64,000 nucleotides of DNA, taken from positions 1,907,501 through 1,971,500 of the forward strand of contig NZ_FMHT01000003.1 of assembly GCF_900091585.1 (NCBI RefSeq), read 5' to 3'. Origin of the DNA: Micromonospora nigra (GTDB lineage Bacteria; Actinomycetota; Actinomycetes; Mycobacteriales; Micromonosporaceae). Of the stretch, positions 42,339 through 50,930 are shown piece by piece (the first letter of the stretch is position 1; each line of letters begins with the position of its first letter). The notes under the pieces are model-generated. The model was not told where the DNA came from. It made no database searches and worked only from the letters and a program-made list of their open reading frames with translations. The position numbers were made by a program, and so were the translations under genes.

Positions 42339-42412
42339 TAGCGGGGACAGGATTTGAACCTGCGACCTCTGGGTTATGAGCCCAGCGAGCTACCGAGCTG
42401 CTCCACCCCGCG
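42339..42412 (-). tRNA. tRNA-Met(CAT), initiator type, copy 2
   Basis: Identical over all 74 bases to the copy at 42053-42126, with the same initiator features (three G-C pairs next to the anticodon loop, unpaired position 1-72) and no encoded CCA. Each copy has its own hairpin, so the two are probably expressed independently. Confidence 0.96.
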
Positions 42413-42476
42413 TCGGCTTCACCACCGTAGCCTAGAACCCCCACGCCCCGCAAAACGACCCGCAACCCCCGACTCG

Positions 42477-43424
42477 TCAGGCGAGCCAGGCTTCGACCGC
42501 CCGCACCGCCCGACGGCTGTCGAAGTCGAACCGGATCCGGTCCGTGGAGGTGTACTCCCAGCCCCGCTCCCACAGCACCGTCACCACGTCCCCGACCCGG
42601 ATCGCCCGCACGAGGCGGAGCAGGCCGGTGCCGGCCGGATCCTCGTCGAAGGTCCGCGTGCGCATCTCGAACAGCACCGACTCGTCGCCGTACGCCCCGT
42701 CGGGCAGCAGCCGCTGTAGCGACACCAGCCCCGGGGCGATCTCGACCAGCGGGCACTCCCGCACCGCCCGCCGCAGGTTCACCAGCCAGTCGTCGGCCAG
42801 CCCCGGCCCGTGCACGGAGACGGTGTGCAGGTAGCTGCCGTCCGGCACGTACTCCTGCGGGGTCTGCGGGTCCAGCCAGAAGATGAGCGAACGGGTGCGG
42901 CTCAGCTCGGGTGCCGCCGGCGTGCGACCGCACAGCTCCGGCAGCACCGGCCCGTCGACGAACTCCGGCGGCTGCACGGCGGTGCCGGCGAGCGGGGTGA
43001 AGAACGCCCGGTCGGGGATCGAGGTGGGCAGCCGGGCGGGGGCGCTGGCACTCGGCGCGCCGGTGGCGGGGGGCGTGGTCCTGGCCGGGGCCGAGGTGTC
43101 GTCCGCCGACGCGGTCGGTGTCGCCCCGGCTGTGGGTGGCACCGAGGTGGGTGGCACCGAGGTGGGTGGCACCGAGGTGGGTGGCACCGAGGTGGCCGGC
43201 GGCGGCACGGGGCGGGGCGGCTGCGACGGGGGGCCGGCGGTCACCCCCCACTGGGTGCCGGCCACCGTCCCACCCGCGAGGACCGCCACCGCGAGGGCAC
43301 CGGTCGCTCCCCTGGTGCGCAGGCGCCGTTCGGCCAGGCGGCGCACCGCCTCGGGCGTGGGCAGGGGGTACGCGTCCACGTCCGTTGCCAGGACGCGGTA
43401 GCGGCGGTTCAGCTCAGGCGACAT
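42477..43424 (-). CDS. Membrane-anchored partner of the ECF sigma factor
   Basis: A 315-residue single-pass protein. The cytosolic N-terminus of about 38 residues (MSPELNRRYRVLATDVDAYP) is followed by one helix (GALAVAVLAGGTVAG), a Pro/Thr-rich external linker with the pentapeptide SVPPT repeated four times, and an extracytoplasmic domain of about 180 residues with LPELCGRTPAAPELSRT. Its ATG overlaps the end of the sigma gene by 11 bases, the usual arrangement for an anti-sigma factor, but no zinc motif or ASD signature is visible, so the role is inferred. The repeats make this linker likely to vary between strains. Confidence 0.78.
   Translation of the reverse strand: MSPELNRRYRVLATDVDAYPLPTPEAVRRLAERRLRTRGATGALAVAVLAGGTVAGTQWGVTAGPPSQPPRPVPPPATSVPPTSVPPTSVPPTSVPPTAGATPTASADDTSAPARTTPPATGAPSASAPARLPTSIPDRAFFTPLAGTAVQPPEFVDGPVLPELCGRTPAAPELSRTRSLIFWLDPQTPQEYVPDGSYLHTVSVHGPGLADDWLVNLRRAVRECPLVEIAPGLVSLQRLLPDGAYGDESVLFEMRTRTFDEDPAGTGLLRLVRAIRVGDVVTVLWERGWEYTSTDRIRFDFDSRRAVRAVEAWLA
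43132..43191 (-). repeat. Four 15-bp tandem repeats in coding DNA
   Basis: Four exact copies of a 15-base unit encode SVPPT on the minus strand within the linker of the sigma partner protein; a partial fifth follows. The unit keeps frame, so copy number change would only alter linker length. Confidence 0.85.
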
Positions 43425-43923
43425 CGTCGGCCTCCATCTCGTCGGCGATCGGGCCTGGCAGCAGCTCGGCCAGCCGGGTGCGGCCGCGGGACAGCCAGGA
43501 CTTGACGGTTCCGGTGGGCACCTGCGCCTCGCGGGCGATCTCCTCCACCGGCAGGTCGAACAGGTAGTGCAGGGCGAGCGCCTGCCGCTGTGCCACCGGC
43601 AGCCGCCGCAGCGCGCCGACCAGCAGCACGGTGTCCTCGGTGGGGGGCCGTACCGCCTCCGGTGGCCCCGTCCGGCTCATGGCGGCCCGCAGGCCGCGCA
43701 GCCGCCGCCACCTGTCCGCCGCGAGCCGGGTGACCACCAGCCGCATCCAGGCCTCCGGCGCGGGGTGGGTGGACAGGACGGCCCACCGCCGCCAGGCACG
43801 GGCGTACGCCTCCTGGACGAGGTCCTGCGCCTCGGTGTGGTTGCCGGCGACCGCGTAGCCGTAGTGCAGCATTCGTCGCGCGGTGCCGCGGTAGAACTCG
43901 TCGAAGCTTGCGGAGTCCCTCAT
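43414..43923 (-). CDS. SigE-like ECF RNA polymerase sigma factor
   Basis: A 169-residue ECF sigma factor. Region 2 is at GNHTEAQDLVQEAYARAWRRW near residues 27-47 and region 4 at LRRLPVAQRQALALHYLFDLPVEEIAREAQVPTGTVKSWLSRGRTRL. The wording (DEFYRGTARRMLHYGYA) is that of the large actinobacterial SigE-type group whose stimulus is unknown. The downstream membrane protein overlaps by 11 bases and is the likely regulator. Start ATG 43923. Confidence 0.92.
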   Translation of the reverse strand: MRDSASFDEFYRGTARRMLHYGYAVAGNHTEAQDLVQEAYARAWRRWAVLSTHPAPEAWMRLVVTRLAADRWRRLRGLRAAMSRTGPPEAVRPPTEDTVLLVGALRRLPVAQRQALALHYLFDLPVEEIAREAQVPTGTVKSWLSRGRTRLAELLPGPIADEMEADDVA

Positions 43924-44023
43924 GTCCCACCACGTCTTCCCGAAGCGTCGCCACCGATACAGACAGGACGGACGAAGGGGACGACAGGTTGCGGTCCGGG
44001 CGGTGGGCGTCCGGAACCCGACA

Positions 44024-44065
44024 GAGCCCGTGACCAGCGACCTCGGGGGTCGCGGTCACGGGCTC
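44024..44065 (-). terminator. Terminator after the UPF0182 gene
   Basis: Outer 12-bp stem (44024-44035 with 44054-44065) and inner six-bp stem with a five-base loop lie 22 bases after the UPF0182 stop in the direction of transcription and separate it from the sigma operon. Confidence 0.7.
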
Positions 44066-44087
44066 CGTCGCGCGGGGGACCGGCGGG

Positions 44088-47000
44088 TCAGCCGCCGGGG
44101 TTCGGTGGCGGCGTTCCCGAAGGGCTCGCCGCCGGGCTGCCACCCGGTGCGGGGGTGGCGGCCTGCTGGGCCTGCTGGAACGCCGTCAGCGCCTCGTCGA
44201 GGGCCTTGAGCGCCCGGCCGTACCGCTCGAAGTCGCCGGACGCCTGCGCGGCCCGCACCTCGGTGATCGCGGCCTGCACCCGGGCGGCGGCGGTGGCGAG
44301 TTCGCCGGTCAGCGGCGGTGCCTCGCCGGGCGGCGGCGTCTCACCGGCCGGCGGCGGGGTCTCCCCCTCGCCCGGCGGTGGCGGCGGGGGCGTGCCGCCC
44401 GGCGCGGCGCGCTTGCCCTGCTCGACCAGTTGCTTGACGCCGTCGGTGAGGCTGTCGGCCAGCACCACGAAGGAGCCGCCGTCACCGTAGGAGAGCAGCA
44501 CCTTCTGCAGCAGCGGGTACGCGTCGCCCTGGTTGCTCTTGACGTAGACCGGCTCGACGTAGAGCATCCCGTCGGCGAACGGCAGGGACAGCAGGTTGCC
44601 GTACTGCACCTGGGCCTGGTTCGACGAGAGCAGGTTCAGCTGCTGCCGGATGTTGGCGTTGTTGGTCATCTGCTGGTGCACCTGCACCGGGCCCGAGATC
44701 CGGGTCTGGTCCGGCAGTTCCAGCACCTGCAGGGTCGGTCGGCCGTCCTCGTACGACCCGGAGATCAGCGCGGCGAGGTTCTGCCGCCCGTTCGGGGTCA
44801 CCGCGCTGGTGAGCTGGAAGCGCGGCGAATCCTGGCCCGGGAACTGGGTGTAGAGGTAGTACGGCGGCTGCTTCTGGCCGCTGTCCGGCGCGTCCGGCAC
44901 GTTCGGCACCTGCCAGAAGTCCTGGCCGGAGTAGAAGTCGCCGGGGTTGGTGACGTGGAACCGGGTCAGCAGGTTGCGCTGCACCTTGAACAGGTCGGCC
45001 GGGTAGCGGAAGTGCGCCGCCAGGTCTGCGGGGATCTCCGTCTTCGGCGTGACCAGCTCGCCGCCGAAGGCCTTGTTCCACGCCTTGAGCACCGGGTCGT
45101 TCTCGTCGAACTCGTACAGGGTGACGGTGCCGTCGTAGGCGTCGACGGTGGCCTTGACCGAGTTGCGGATGTAGTTGACGTTCTCCCGGGCGAGCTGGAA
45201 GGTGCCCCGGCCGGTCAACTCGTCGGTGGTCTCCTGCTGGAGGTTGACCCGCTCGGCGTACGGGTAGGTCGCGGAGGTGGTGTAGCCGTCCACGATCCAC
45301 TTCACCCGCCCGCCGACCACCGCCGGGTACGGGTCGCCGTCGACGGTGAGGAACGGGGCGACCTTCTCGACCCGGTCGCGCGGGTTGCGCACGTAGAGGA
45401 GCTTGGAGTTCTCGTTCACCGCATCGGCGAGCAGGAAGTTGGCCTCCTGCTCCTTGATCGCGTACAGCAGTCGGCGGGTGAACGAGCCGATCTCGACGCC
45501 ACCGGAGCCGGTGTAGGTGTAGTACGCCTCGGGGCCACCCTCGCCGTCGCCGGCCGGGCGGTCGAACTCGGCCGGGTTGGCGTCGTCGCTCGGCTTGCCC
45601 ACGATGGCGTAGTCCCCGTCCTCCATCTGCTCGCCGTAGTAGATCCGCGGCTGGCTCGCCGGGATCCGCTCGGTCTGCGAGGAGCACGCCTCCTGCTGCT
45701 GCTCGCCGAGGAAGCCGGAGACGAAGTAGGGCTGCCCGCCGCAGACCACCTGGTTGGCCGGGGCGGCCACCAGCCCGTAGCCGTGGGTGTAGACGGTGTG
45801 CCGGTTGATCCAGTTGCTCTGCTGGGCGGTCAGCGCGCTGTAGTTGATCTCGCGTACGCCGACCACGTAGTCCTGCGTGTTGTTCTCGACGGTGTACCGG
45901 TCGATGTCCAGCTTCGGGCCGAAGTCGTAGAAACCACGCACCTGCTGGAGCTGCGTGTAGGTCTCGCTGACCAGCTGCGGGTCGAGCAGCCGGGCGTTGG
46001 GCACCACCGCCGTGTCGGTGGCCAGGCTCTCGGGCGGGGTCAGGTTGCTCGCCGAGTACGCCGAGGACCGCGTGTCGGTCAGGTGGAACGCGGCCCGGGT
46101 GGCGTCGATGCTGCGCTGGATGTACGGGGCCTCCTTGTCCCGGGCACTCGGCTTGACCTCGAAGGTCTGCACCGCCCAGGGGTAGATGCCGCCGATGGCC
46201 ACCGCCGACACGCCCAGCAGGGCCAGCGAGATGCCCGGCCAGACCAGGTTCCGCATCCAGGCGTTGGAGAAGATGATGATCGCCAGGGCGACGACCACGG
46301 AGATGTAGGCGAGGATCTCCTTGGCCGGCAGCAGCGCGTTGATGTCGGCGTACCCGGCGCCGTAGACGTTCGCGCCGTCGTTGTACTCCAGCAGCATGGC
46401 CCGCCGGTCGAGCACGTACGCGACGGCCTTGAGCAGGACGAAGAGCGCGACCAGGGTGCTCAGGTGGGCGCGTGCGGCGTTGCTCATCCGGTCGCCGACG
46501 CCCTGCAACCGGACGCCACCGAACAGGTAGTGCACGGCGAGCGCGCCGATCAGCGACAGCACCACCGCGGTGAAACCCACTCCGAGCAGGTAACGCCAGA
46601 AGGGCAGGTCGAACACGTAGAAGCCGACGTCGACCCCGAACTCCGGGTCCTTGATCCCGAAGTCGCCGCCGTTGCGGAACAGCAGCCACTGGTTCCAGCG
46701 GGTCTGCGCGGAGAGGCCGGCGAAGAGGCCGACGACCGCGGCGACGACCCCGATCCACAGCCCGAGGCGCGGCGAGAGCAACATCCGGTAGCGTTCCAGG
46801 GTGGCCTGTTCCGGCGAGTGCGGGCGCATCCGGGGGCGCAGCCGGTGGGCCAGCCACAGGTTGCCGCCGACGATCACCGCCATGCCCAGGCCGATGCTGA
46901 GGAACAGCAACAGCCGGGTGACGAGCACCCCGGTGAAGACCCCGGTGTAGTCGACCTCGTCGAACCACAACCAGTCCGTCCACGCCTGGACACCCCAGCC

Positions 47001-47093
47001 GAGCAGGGTGAATAGCACGAACACCCCGACCAGCACACCGATCGTGACGCGTCCGCGTCGGCTCATCCTCGGCAGGGGGCTGCTGCTACGCAT
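44088..47093 (-). CDS. UPF0182 large membrane protein
   Basis: A protein of 1001 residues with a conserved actinobacterial UPF0182 architecture and unknown function (M. tuberculosis Rv3193c/Rv0064). About seven hydrophobic helices fill residues 15-320 (VTIGVLVGVFVLFTLLGWGV, LGLWIGVVAAVVGLFAGLSA), then a large external domain to about 880 with the family blocks NWINRHTVYTHGYGLVAAP, RIYYGEQMEDGDYAIVG and YPYAERVNLQ. The last 110 residues are Pro/Gly-rich plus an amphipathic helix. ATG 47093 is used; GTG 47099 is possible. It is followed by a good terminator. A cell-envelope role is an inference from topology only. Confidence 0.93.
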   Translation of the reverse strand: MRSSSPLPRMSRRGRVTIGVLVGVFVLFTLLGWGVQAWTDWLWFDEVDYTGVFTGVLVTRLLLFLSIGLGMAVIVGGNLWLAHRLRPRMRPHSPEQATLERYRMLLSPRLGLWIGVVAAVVGLFAGLSAQTRWNQWLLFRNGGDFGIKDPEFGVDVGFYVFDLPFWRYLLGVGFTAVVLSLIGALAVHYLFGGVRLQGVGDRMSNAARAHLSTLVALFVLLKAVAYVLDRRAMLLEYNDGANVYGAGYADINALLPAKEILAYISVVVALAIIIFSNAWMRNLVWPGISLALLGVSAVAIGGIYPWAVQTFEVKPSARDKEAPYIQRSIDATRAAFHLTDTRSSAYSASNLTPPESLATDTAVVPNARLLDPQLVSETYTQLQQVRGFYDFGPKLDIDRYTVENNTQDYVVGVREINYSALTAQQSNWINRHTVYTHGYGLVAAPANQVVCGGQPYFVSGFLGEQQQEACSSQTERIPASQPRIYYGEQMEDGDYAIVGKPSDDANPAEFDRPAGDGEGGPEAYYTYTGSGGVEIGSFTRRLLYAIKEQEANFLLADAVNENSKLLYVRNPRDRVEKVAPFLTVDGDPYPAVVGGRVKWIVDGYTTSATYPYAERVNLQQETTDELTGRGTFQLARENVNYIRNSVKATVDAYDGTVTLYEFDENDPVLKAWNKAFGGELVTPKTEIPADLAAHFRYPADLFKVQRNLLTRFHVTNPGDFYSGQDFWQVPNVPDAPDSGQKQPPYYLYTQFPGQDSPRFQLTSAVTPNGRQNLAALISGSYEDGRPTLQVLELPDQTRISGPVQVHQQMTNNANIRQQLNLLSSNQAQVQYGNLLSLPFADGMLYVEPVYVKSNQGDAYPLLQKVLLSYGDGGSFVVLADSLTDGVKQLVEQGKRAAPGGTPPPPPPGEGETPPPAGETPPPGEAPPLTGELATAAARVQAAITEVRAAQASGDFERYGRALKALDEALTAFQQAQQAATPAPGGSPAASPSGTPPPNPGG

Positions 47094-47193
47094 GACCACT
47101 GTTGGCTCCGCACGCTCGATGTGATCGGCTCCGACCAGGCACCCAGAGTACGGGGTCTTCCTGAACGCGGTCCCCCACGGTCACGCGGGGCGG

Positions 47194-48207
47194 TCAGCAG
47201 CGGGTCGGCGTACCACCGGCGCGCAGGGTCTCCAGCGCCGTCAGGGCCTCGTCCAGCGACCCGACCCGCAGCAGCGGCAGGTCGGGCTGGGCGTTGCGGA
47301 CGGCCTCGGCGCAGTTCGCCGCCGGAACCAGGAACGCCGTCGCGCCGGCCTGCTTCGCCCCCACCAGCTTCTGCGGGATGCCACCGATGGGGCCGACCCG
47401 GCCCGTGTCGTCGATCGTGCCGGTGCCGGCGATGATCTGGCCGCCGGTCAGGTCCTCCGGGGTGAGCTTGTCGACGATGCCGAGGGCGAACATCAGCCCG
47501 GCGCTCGGGCCGCCGATGTCCTCCAGGTCGATGGTGAGGGTGAACGGGTGCGGCTGCCGCTGCTCGATCTCGATCCCGATCCGGGGGCGGCCGTCCTGCT
47601 CCCCGCTGGTGACGGTGGCGGTCTCGGCGCGCCCGTCGCGGGTGTAGCCGATGCGCAGCGCCGTGCCCGCAGGCTTCGCCCGCACCAGCTCGGTCAGCCG
47701 GGACGCCAGCGGCACCGGCTCCCCGTCGACGGAGGTGATCACGTCGCCCGGCCGCAACACGCCGGCCGAAGGGCCGTCCGGGACCACCGCCTTGACCACG
47801 ACCTGCACCTCGTAGCCGAGTTCACGCAGCGCCGCCGTCTCGGCGCTGGTCTGCGAGACCTGGAAGTCCTCGGCGTTGCGCTGCTCGACCTCCTCCTGCG
47901 TCTCCCCCGGCGGATAGACCAGCTCCCGCGGCACCACCGCCTCCTCGTCGGAGAACCAGCCCTGGATCGCCGAGCGCAGCCGCACGCCGGGCTGCACCCC
48001 CACGGTGGTGAGCCGCAACTGGCCGGCGGAGCGGGAGGTCTCCCGACCGGTGACCTGGATGACGTCCCGGCCGTCCTCCTCGCCGAGCGTGTTGACGGTC
48101 GGGCCGGGACCGAGCACCACGTACGGGATGGGCGTGCCGAGCACGCCGATGCTGAGCAGGGTGGTGAGCAGAGCACCGAGCAGGACGGTCAGGCCGCGAC
48201 GTCTCAT
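47194..48207 (-). CDS. PDZ-domain Lon-like serine protease (YlbL family)
   Basis: Membrane-tethered protease of 337 residues. A single N-terminal helix (LTVLLGALLTTLLSIGVLG) leads to an external region with PYVVLGPGPTVNTLG; a PDZ domain lies near residues 130-215 (VPDGPSAGVLRPGDVITSVDGEPV), and a Lon-type domain follows with the catalytic Ser in GGPSAGLMFALGI and Lys in IPQKLVGAKQAG. Start ATG 48207. It matches Rv3194c, which also lies next to a UPF0182 gene. It is upstream of UPF0182 on the same strand, 100 bases apart, and may share a transcript. Substrates unknown. Confidence 0.92.
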   Translation of the reverse strand: MRRRGLTVLLGALLTTLLSIGVLGTPIPYVVLGPGPTVNTLGEEDGRDVIQVTGRETSRSAGQLRLTTVGVQPGVRLRSAIQGWFSDEEAVVPRELVYPPGETQEEVEQRNAEDFQVSQTSAETAALRELGYEVQVVVKAVVPDGPSAGVLRPGDVITSVDGEPVPLASRLTELVRAKPAGTALRIGYTRDGRAETATVTSGEQDGRPRIGIEIEQRQPHPFTLTIDLEDIGGPSAGLMFALGIVDKLTPEDLTGGQIIAGTGTIDDTGRVGPIGGIPQKLVGAKQAGATAFLVPAANCAEAVRNAQPDLPLLRVGSLDEALTALETLRAGGTPTRC

Positions 48208-48320
48208 GCGGCAGAGCGTACCGACCGCCGGGGGCACTCCCGGCGGCTCGACCACGACTTCGCCCTCAGCGCAACGTCAGCGACGGCGACCTGGGGCGCG
48301 GCGCGCGTACCGTAGACGTC

Positions 48321-49604
48321 GTGCCTGATATTCCGTTCGGTTTCGCGCTCCCGGGTGGGCAACCACCAGACCCCAACGATCCCGCGCAGATGCAGCAGTT
48401 CATGTCGCAGTTGCAGCACCTGCTCGCCGCGCCGGGCAGCGGGCCGGTGAACTGGGACCTGGCCCGGCAGGTGGCCGCCAGTCAACTGGCCGCCACCGGT
48501 GACCCGGCGGTCACGCCGTTCGAGCGCAACGCGGTGGATGAGGCCCTGCGGCTCGCCGACCACTGGCTGGAGCCGGCCTCCGCGCTGCCGTCGGGCATCC
48601 GGACCTCGCTGGCCTGGAACCGCAACGAGTGGATCTACAAGACGCTGGACGTGTGGCGCAAGCTCTGCGACCCGGTGGCCAGCCGCATGGTCGGGGCGAT
48701 GGGCGACCTGGTGCCGCCGGAGGCCCGTGCGCAGCTCGGCCCGATGCAGTCGATGGTCGCCACCCTCGGTGGCGCGTTGTTCGGCGGCCAGCTCGGCCAG
48801 GCGCTCGGCTCGCTCGCCGCGGAGGTGCTCTCCGCCGGTGACATCGGGCTGCCGCTCGGTCCGGCCGGCACGGCCGCGCTGATCCCGGCGAACATCCGGG
48901 CGTACGGCGAAGGGCTGGAGCTACCGGAGGACGAGGTACGCCTCTACGTTGCGCTGCGCGAGGCCGCCCACCAGCGGCTGTTCGAGCACGTGCCGTGGCT
49001 GCGCGGGCACGTGCTCACCGCCGTGGAGACGTACGCGGCCGGGATCCGGGTGAACCGGGAGGCGATCGAGGAGGCGATGGGGCGGGTCGACCCGACCGAC
49101 CCGGAGTCGATGCAGGCGATCGCGCTGGAGGGCATCTTCACCCCGGAGGACAGCCCGGCGCAGAAGGCGTCCCTGGCCCGGCTGGAGACCGCGCTGGCCC
49201 TGGTGGAGGGCTGGGTCTGCCACGTGGTGGACAGCGCCGCCGGGCAGCGGCTGCCCAACGTCGTGGCCCTCGGCGAGGCGTTCCGCCGTCGGCGGGCGGC
49301 CGGCGGGCCGGCCGAGCAGACCTTCGCGGCCCTGGTCGGGCTGGAACTGCGGCCGCGCCGGCTGCGGGAGGCGGCGGCGCTGTGGGCCGCGCTCACCGAG
49401 CACCGGGGCATCGCGGGCCGCGACGACCTCTGGGGCCACCCGGATCTGCTTCCCTCGGACGACGACTTCGCCGACCCGGTGGCCTTCGCGACGGCCCAAC
49501 TCGACCTGAGCGAGCTGGACAGCTTCGACTTCTCCGCGCCGGGCGGGCCGGAGGAGAAGGCACCCGGCGAGCGTGACGACCCGGACGGCGACACCCGCTC
49601 CTGA
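48321..49604 (+). CDS. DUF2342 zinc-dependent metalloprotease-like protein
   Basis: A 427-residue cytosolic protein of the actinobacterial 'zinc-dependent metalloprotease, TIGR03624/DUF2342' group (Rv3195 type). FMSQLQHLL opens the chain, FGGQLGQALGSLAAEVL is a glycine-rich helix pair, and LREAAHQRLFEHVPWLRGHVLTAVETYA near residue 210 carries the conserved AAHxRLF and E residues thought to form the zincin-like site. The C-terminus is acidic. No activity has been shown by sequence alone. It diverges from the PDZ protease gene. Start GTG 48321. Confidence 0.9.
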   Translation: MPDIPFGFALPGGQPPDPNDPAQMQQFMSQLQHLLAAPGSGPVNWDLARQVAASQLAATGDPAVTPFERNAVDEALRLADHWLEPASALPSGIRTSLAWNRNEWIYKTLDVWRKLCDPVASRMVGAMGDLVPPEARAQLGPMQSMVATLGGALFGGQLGQALGSLAAEVLSAGDIGLPLGPAGTAALIPANIRAYGEGLELPEDEVRLYVALREAAHQRLFEHVPWLRGHVLTAVETYAAGIRVNREAIEEAMGRVDPTDPESMQAIALEGIFTPEDSPAQKASLARLETALALVEGWVCHVVDSAAGQRLPNVVALGEAFRRRRAAGGPAEQTFAALVGLELRPRRLREAAALWAALTEHRGIAGRDDLWGHPDLLPSDDDFADPVAFATAQLDLSELDSFDFSAPGGPEEKAPGERDDPDGDTRS

Positions 49605-49620
49605 TCCACCCCGGGGCGGT

Positions 49621-49640
49621 CCGCCTCGTCCTTGAGGCGG
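49621..49640. terminator. Hairpin between converging genes
   Basis: A seven-bp stem (49621-49627 with 49634-49640) and six-base loop lie between the DUF2342 and 49660 genes, which point at each other. Confidence 0.4.
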
Positions 49641-49659
49641 GGCGCGGCCAGGTCGGCGC

Positions 49660-50316
49660 TCAGCCGGGTCGGCCGGTGCCGGACAGCAGCGCCCGGGTGT
49701 TCTCCCAGCCGCCGAGGCCGGGGTCGAGGCGGGCCAGATCCGCCGGGCCGCGCAGCCGGTGCCAGCCGGGGGTGACGGCCAGTTCCCCGGGCCGGGGTGC
49801 CGCCGAGCGCACGGCCGCCGGCACGGCGGTGTCCAGGTCCAGCGCCGGCAGCCATCCCGGTACGGGCAGGCGGGCGGCGACGCCCAGGAGGCCGGGGGCG
49901 GCGCCCTCGGCCGGCGCGAGTGCCACCGGCCGGGTGGTGAGCGGGCGCAGCAGCTTGCCGACGATCAGTCCCGGCACGTCCGGGGCGTCGCCGGCGATGA
50001 CCGCCGCCTGCGGGTGCCCGTCGTCGGGCGGGCCGCCCCCGGCGGTGGGTGCCTGGCCGGCAGCGGTGGACAGCGCGGCGAGCACCGCGTTCGGGGTGGG
50101 CTCGGGCACCTCGTGGACGATGGTGCCGGGCCAGATCACGGCCTCGGCCAGCCAGCGGTCGGCGGGAGTGACCGCGACCGCGGTGTCCACCTCGTTGAGC
50201 GTGGCGAGCAGGTCGACGACGTCCTCGGCGAGCGCGGTGCGCCAGGCCACCGGGTCGATGCCGGGCGGGGTCCAGGTCACCGGGGCGAGCAGCGCCACCA
50301 CCACACGTCGAGCCAC
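49660..50316 (-). CDS. Conserved hypothetical, weakly DUF2064-like
   Basis: A 218-residue protein I do not firmly recognise. The order VVVALLAPVTW at the N-terminus, a helical stretch, AAVIAGDAPDVPGLIVGKLLRPL in the middle and a final GWHRLRGPADLARLDPGLG recalls nucleotide-sugar transferase-like (DUF2064/CofC) folds, in which a GD(A/S)P loop binds metal. The similarity is by eye only. No membrane segment or signal peptide. It is on the same strand as the YgjP-type gene but 89 bases apart. ATG or GTG near 50316 is the start. Confidence 0.65.
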   Translation of the reverse strand: MARRVVVALLAPVTWTPPGIDPVAWRTALAEDVVDLLATLNEVDTAVAVTPADRWLAEAVIWPGTIVHEVPEPTPNAVLAALSTAAGQAPTAGGGPPDDGHPQAAVIAGDAPDVPGLIVGKLLRPLTTRPVALAPAEGAAPGLLGVAARLPVPGWLPALDLDTAVPAAVRSAAPRPGELAVTPGWHRLRGPADLARLDPGLGGWENTRALLSGTGRPG

Positions 50317-50405
50317 GTCTGCGACCCTACGCCGACGACGGCCGCGTCACCCTGCCGGGCCGCGCCGCCGGTGGGGTCGGTCCGGCGCGTGCCGGAGAAC
50401 GCGGC

Positions 50406-50930
50406 TCAGTCCGGCGTGCCGGAGACCGCGGCGACGCCCTCCAGGTAGCCGCGGGCCCGTTCGGTCTTCGGGTACCGGCCGACCAGCGCCCAGAACTGGG
50501 CGTTGTGGCTGGGCACGATGAGGTGGGCCAACTCGTGCAGCAGCACGTAGTCGATGACCCAGTCGGGCATGTCCTGGATCCGGTGCGAGATGCGGATGGA
50601 CCGGTCCGCCGGGGTGCAGGAGCCCCACCGCCCGTTCTGGTTGGTCACCCAGCGCACGCTGGCGGGCCGGGCACGGTCGCCGTACTCGGCGAGGTGCAGG
50701 GTGATCAACCGGTTGGCGCGGGTCAGCAGTTCGGCGTCGGAGCGGACGAACCGGCCCTCCCTGGCGGCGAGCCGGGCGAGCATCCGGTCGACCCACTCGC
50801 TCTCCTCGGCCCGCGAGAACTGGTCGGGGATGAGCACGACCACCCGCTCGCCGTCCCGGTACGCGGACACTGTGCGTCGCCGGCGCTGGCTGCGCCGTAC
50901 CTCGACGACCGGCTTCCGCACCCCTGCCAT
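50406..50930 (-). CDS. YgjP/DUF45-type metallopeptidase
   Basis: A 174-residue zincin-like protein. LLHELAHLIVPSHNAQFWALVG gives the HExxH motif and a third His ligand ten residues on, and NQNGRWGSCTPADRSIRISHRI is the preceding strand region typical of the YgjP family (M48-like fold). Start ATG 50930 (MAGVRKPVVEV); the longer frame adds unconserved sequence. There is no signal peptide, so it is cytosolic. The substrate is unknown; relatives are often near helicase or restriction genes, but here it is next to core genes. Confidence 0.87.
   Translation of the reverse strand: MAGVRKPVVEVRRSQRRRRTVSAYRDGERVVVLIPDQFSRAEESEWVDRMLARLAAREGRFVRSDAELLTRANRLITLHLAEYGDRARPASVRWVTNQNGRWGSCTPADRSIRISHRIQDMPDWVIDYVLLHELAHLIVPSHNAQFWALVGRYPKTERARGYLEGVAAVSGTPD

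Noticed and set aside
43132..43191. CRISPR or structural DNA repeat
   Set aside because: The 15-bp units are in frame and encode SVPPT in a Pro/Thr-rich linker, so they are protein-coding tandem repeats.
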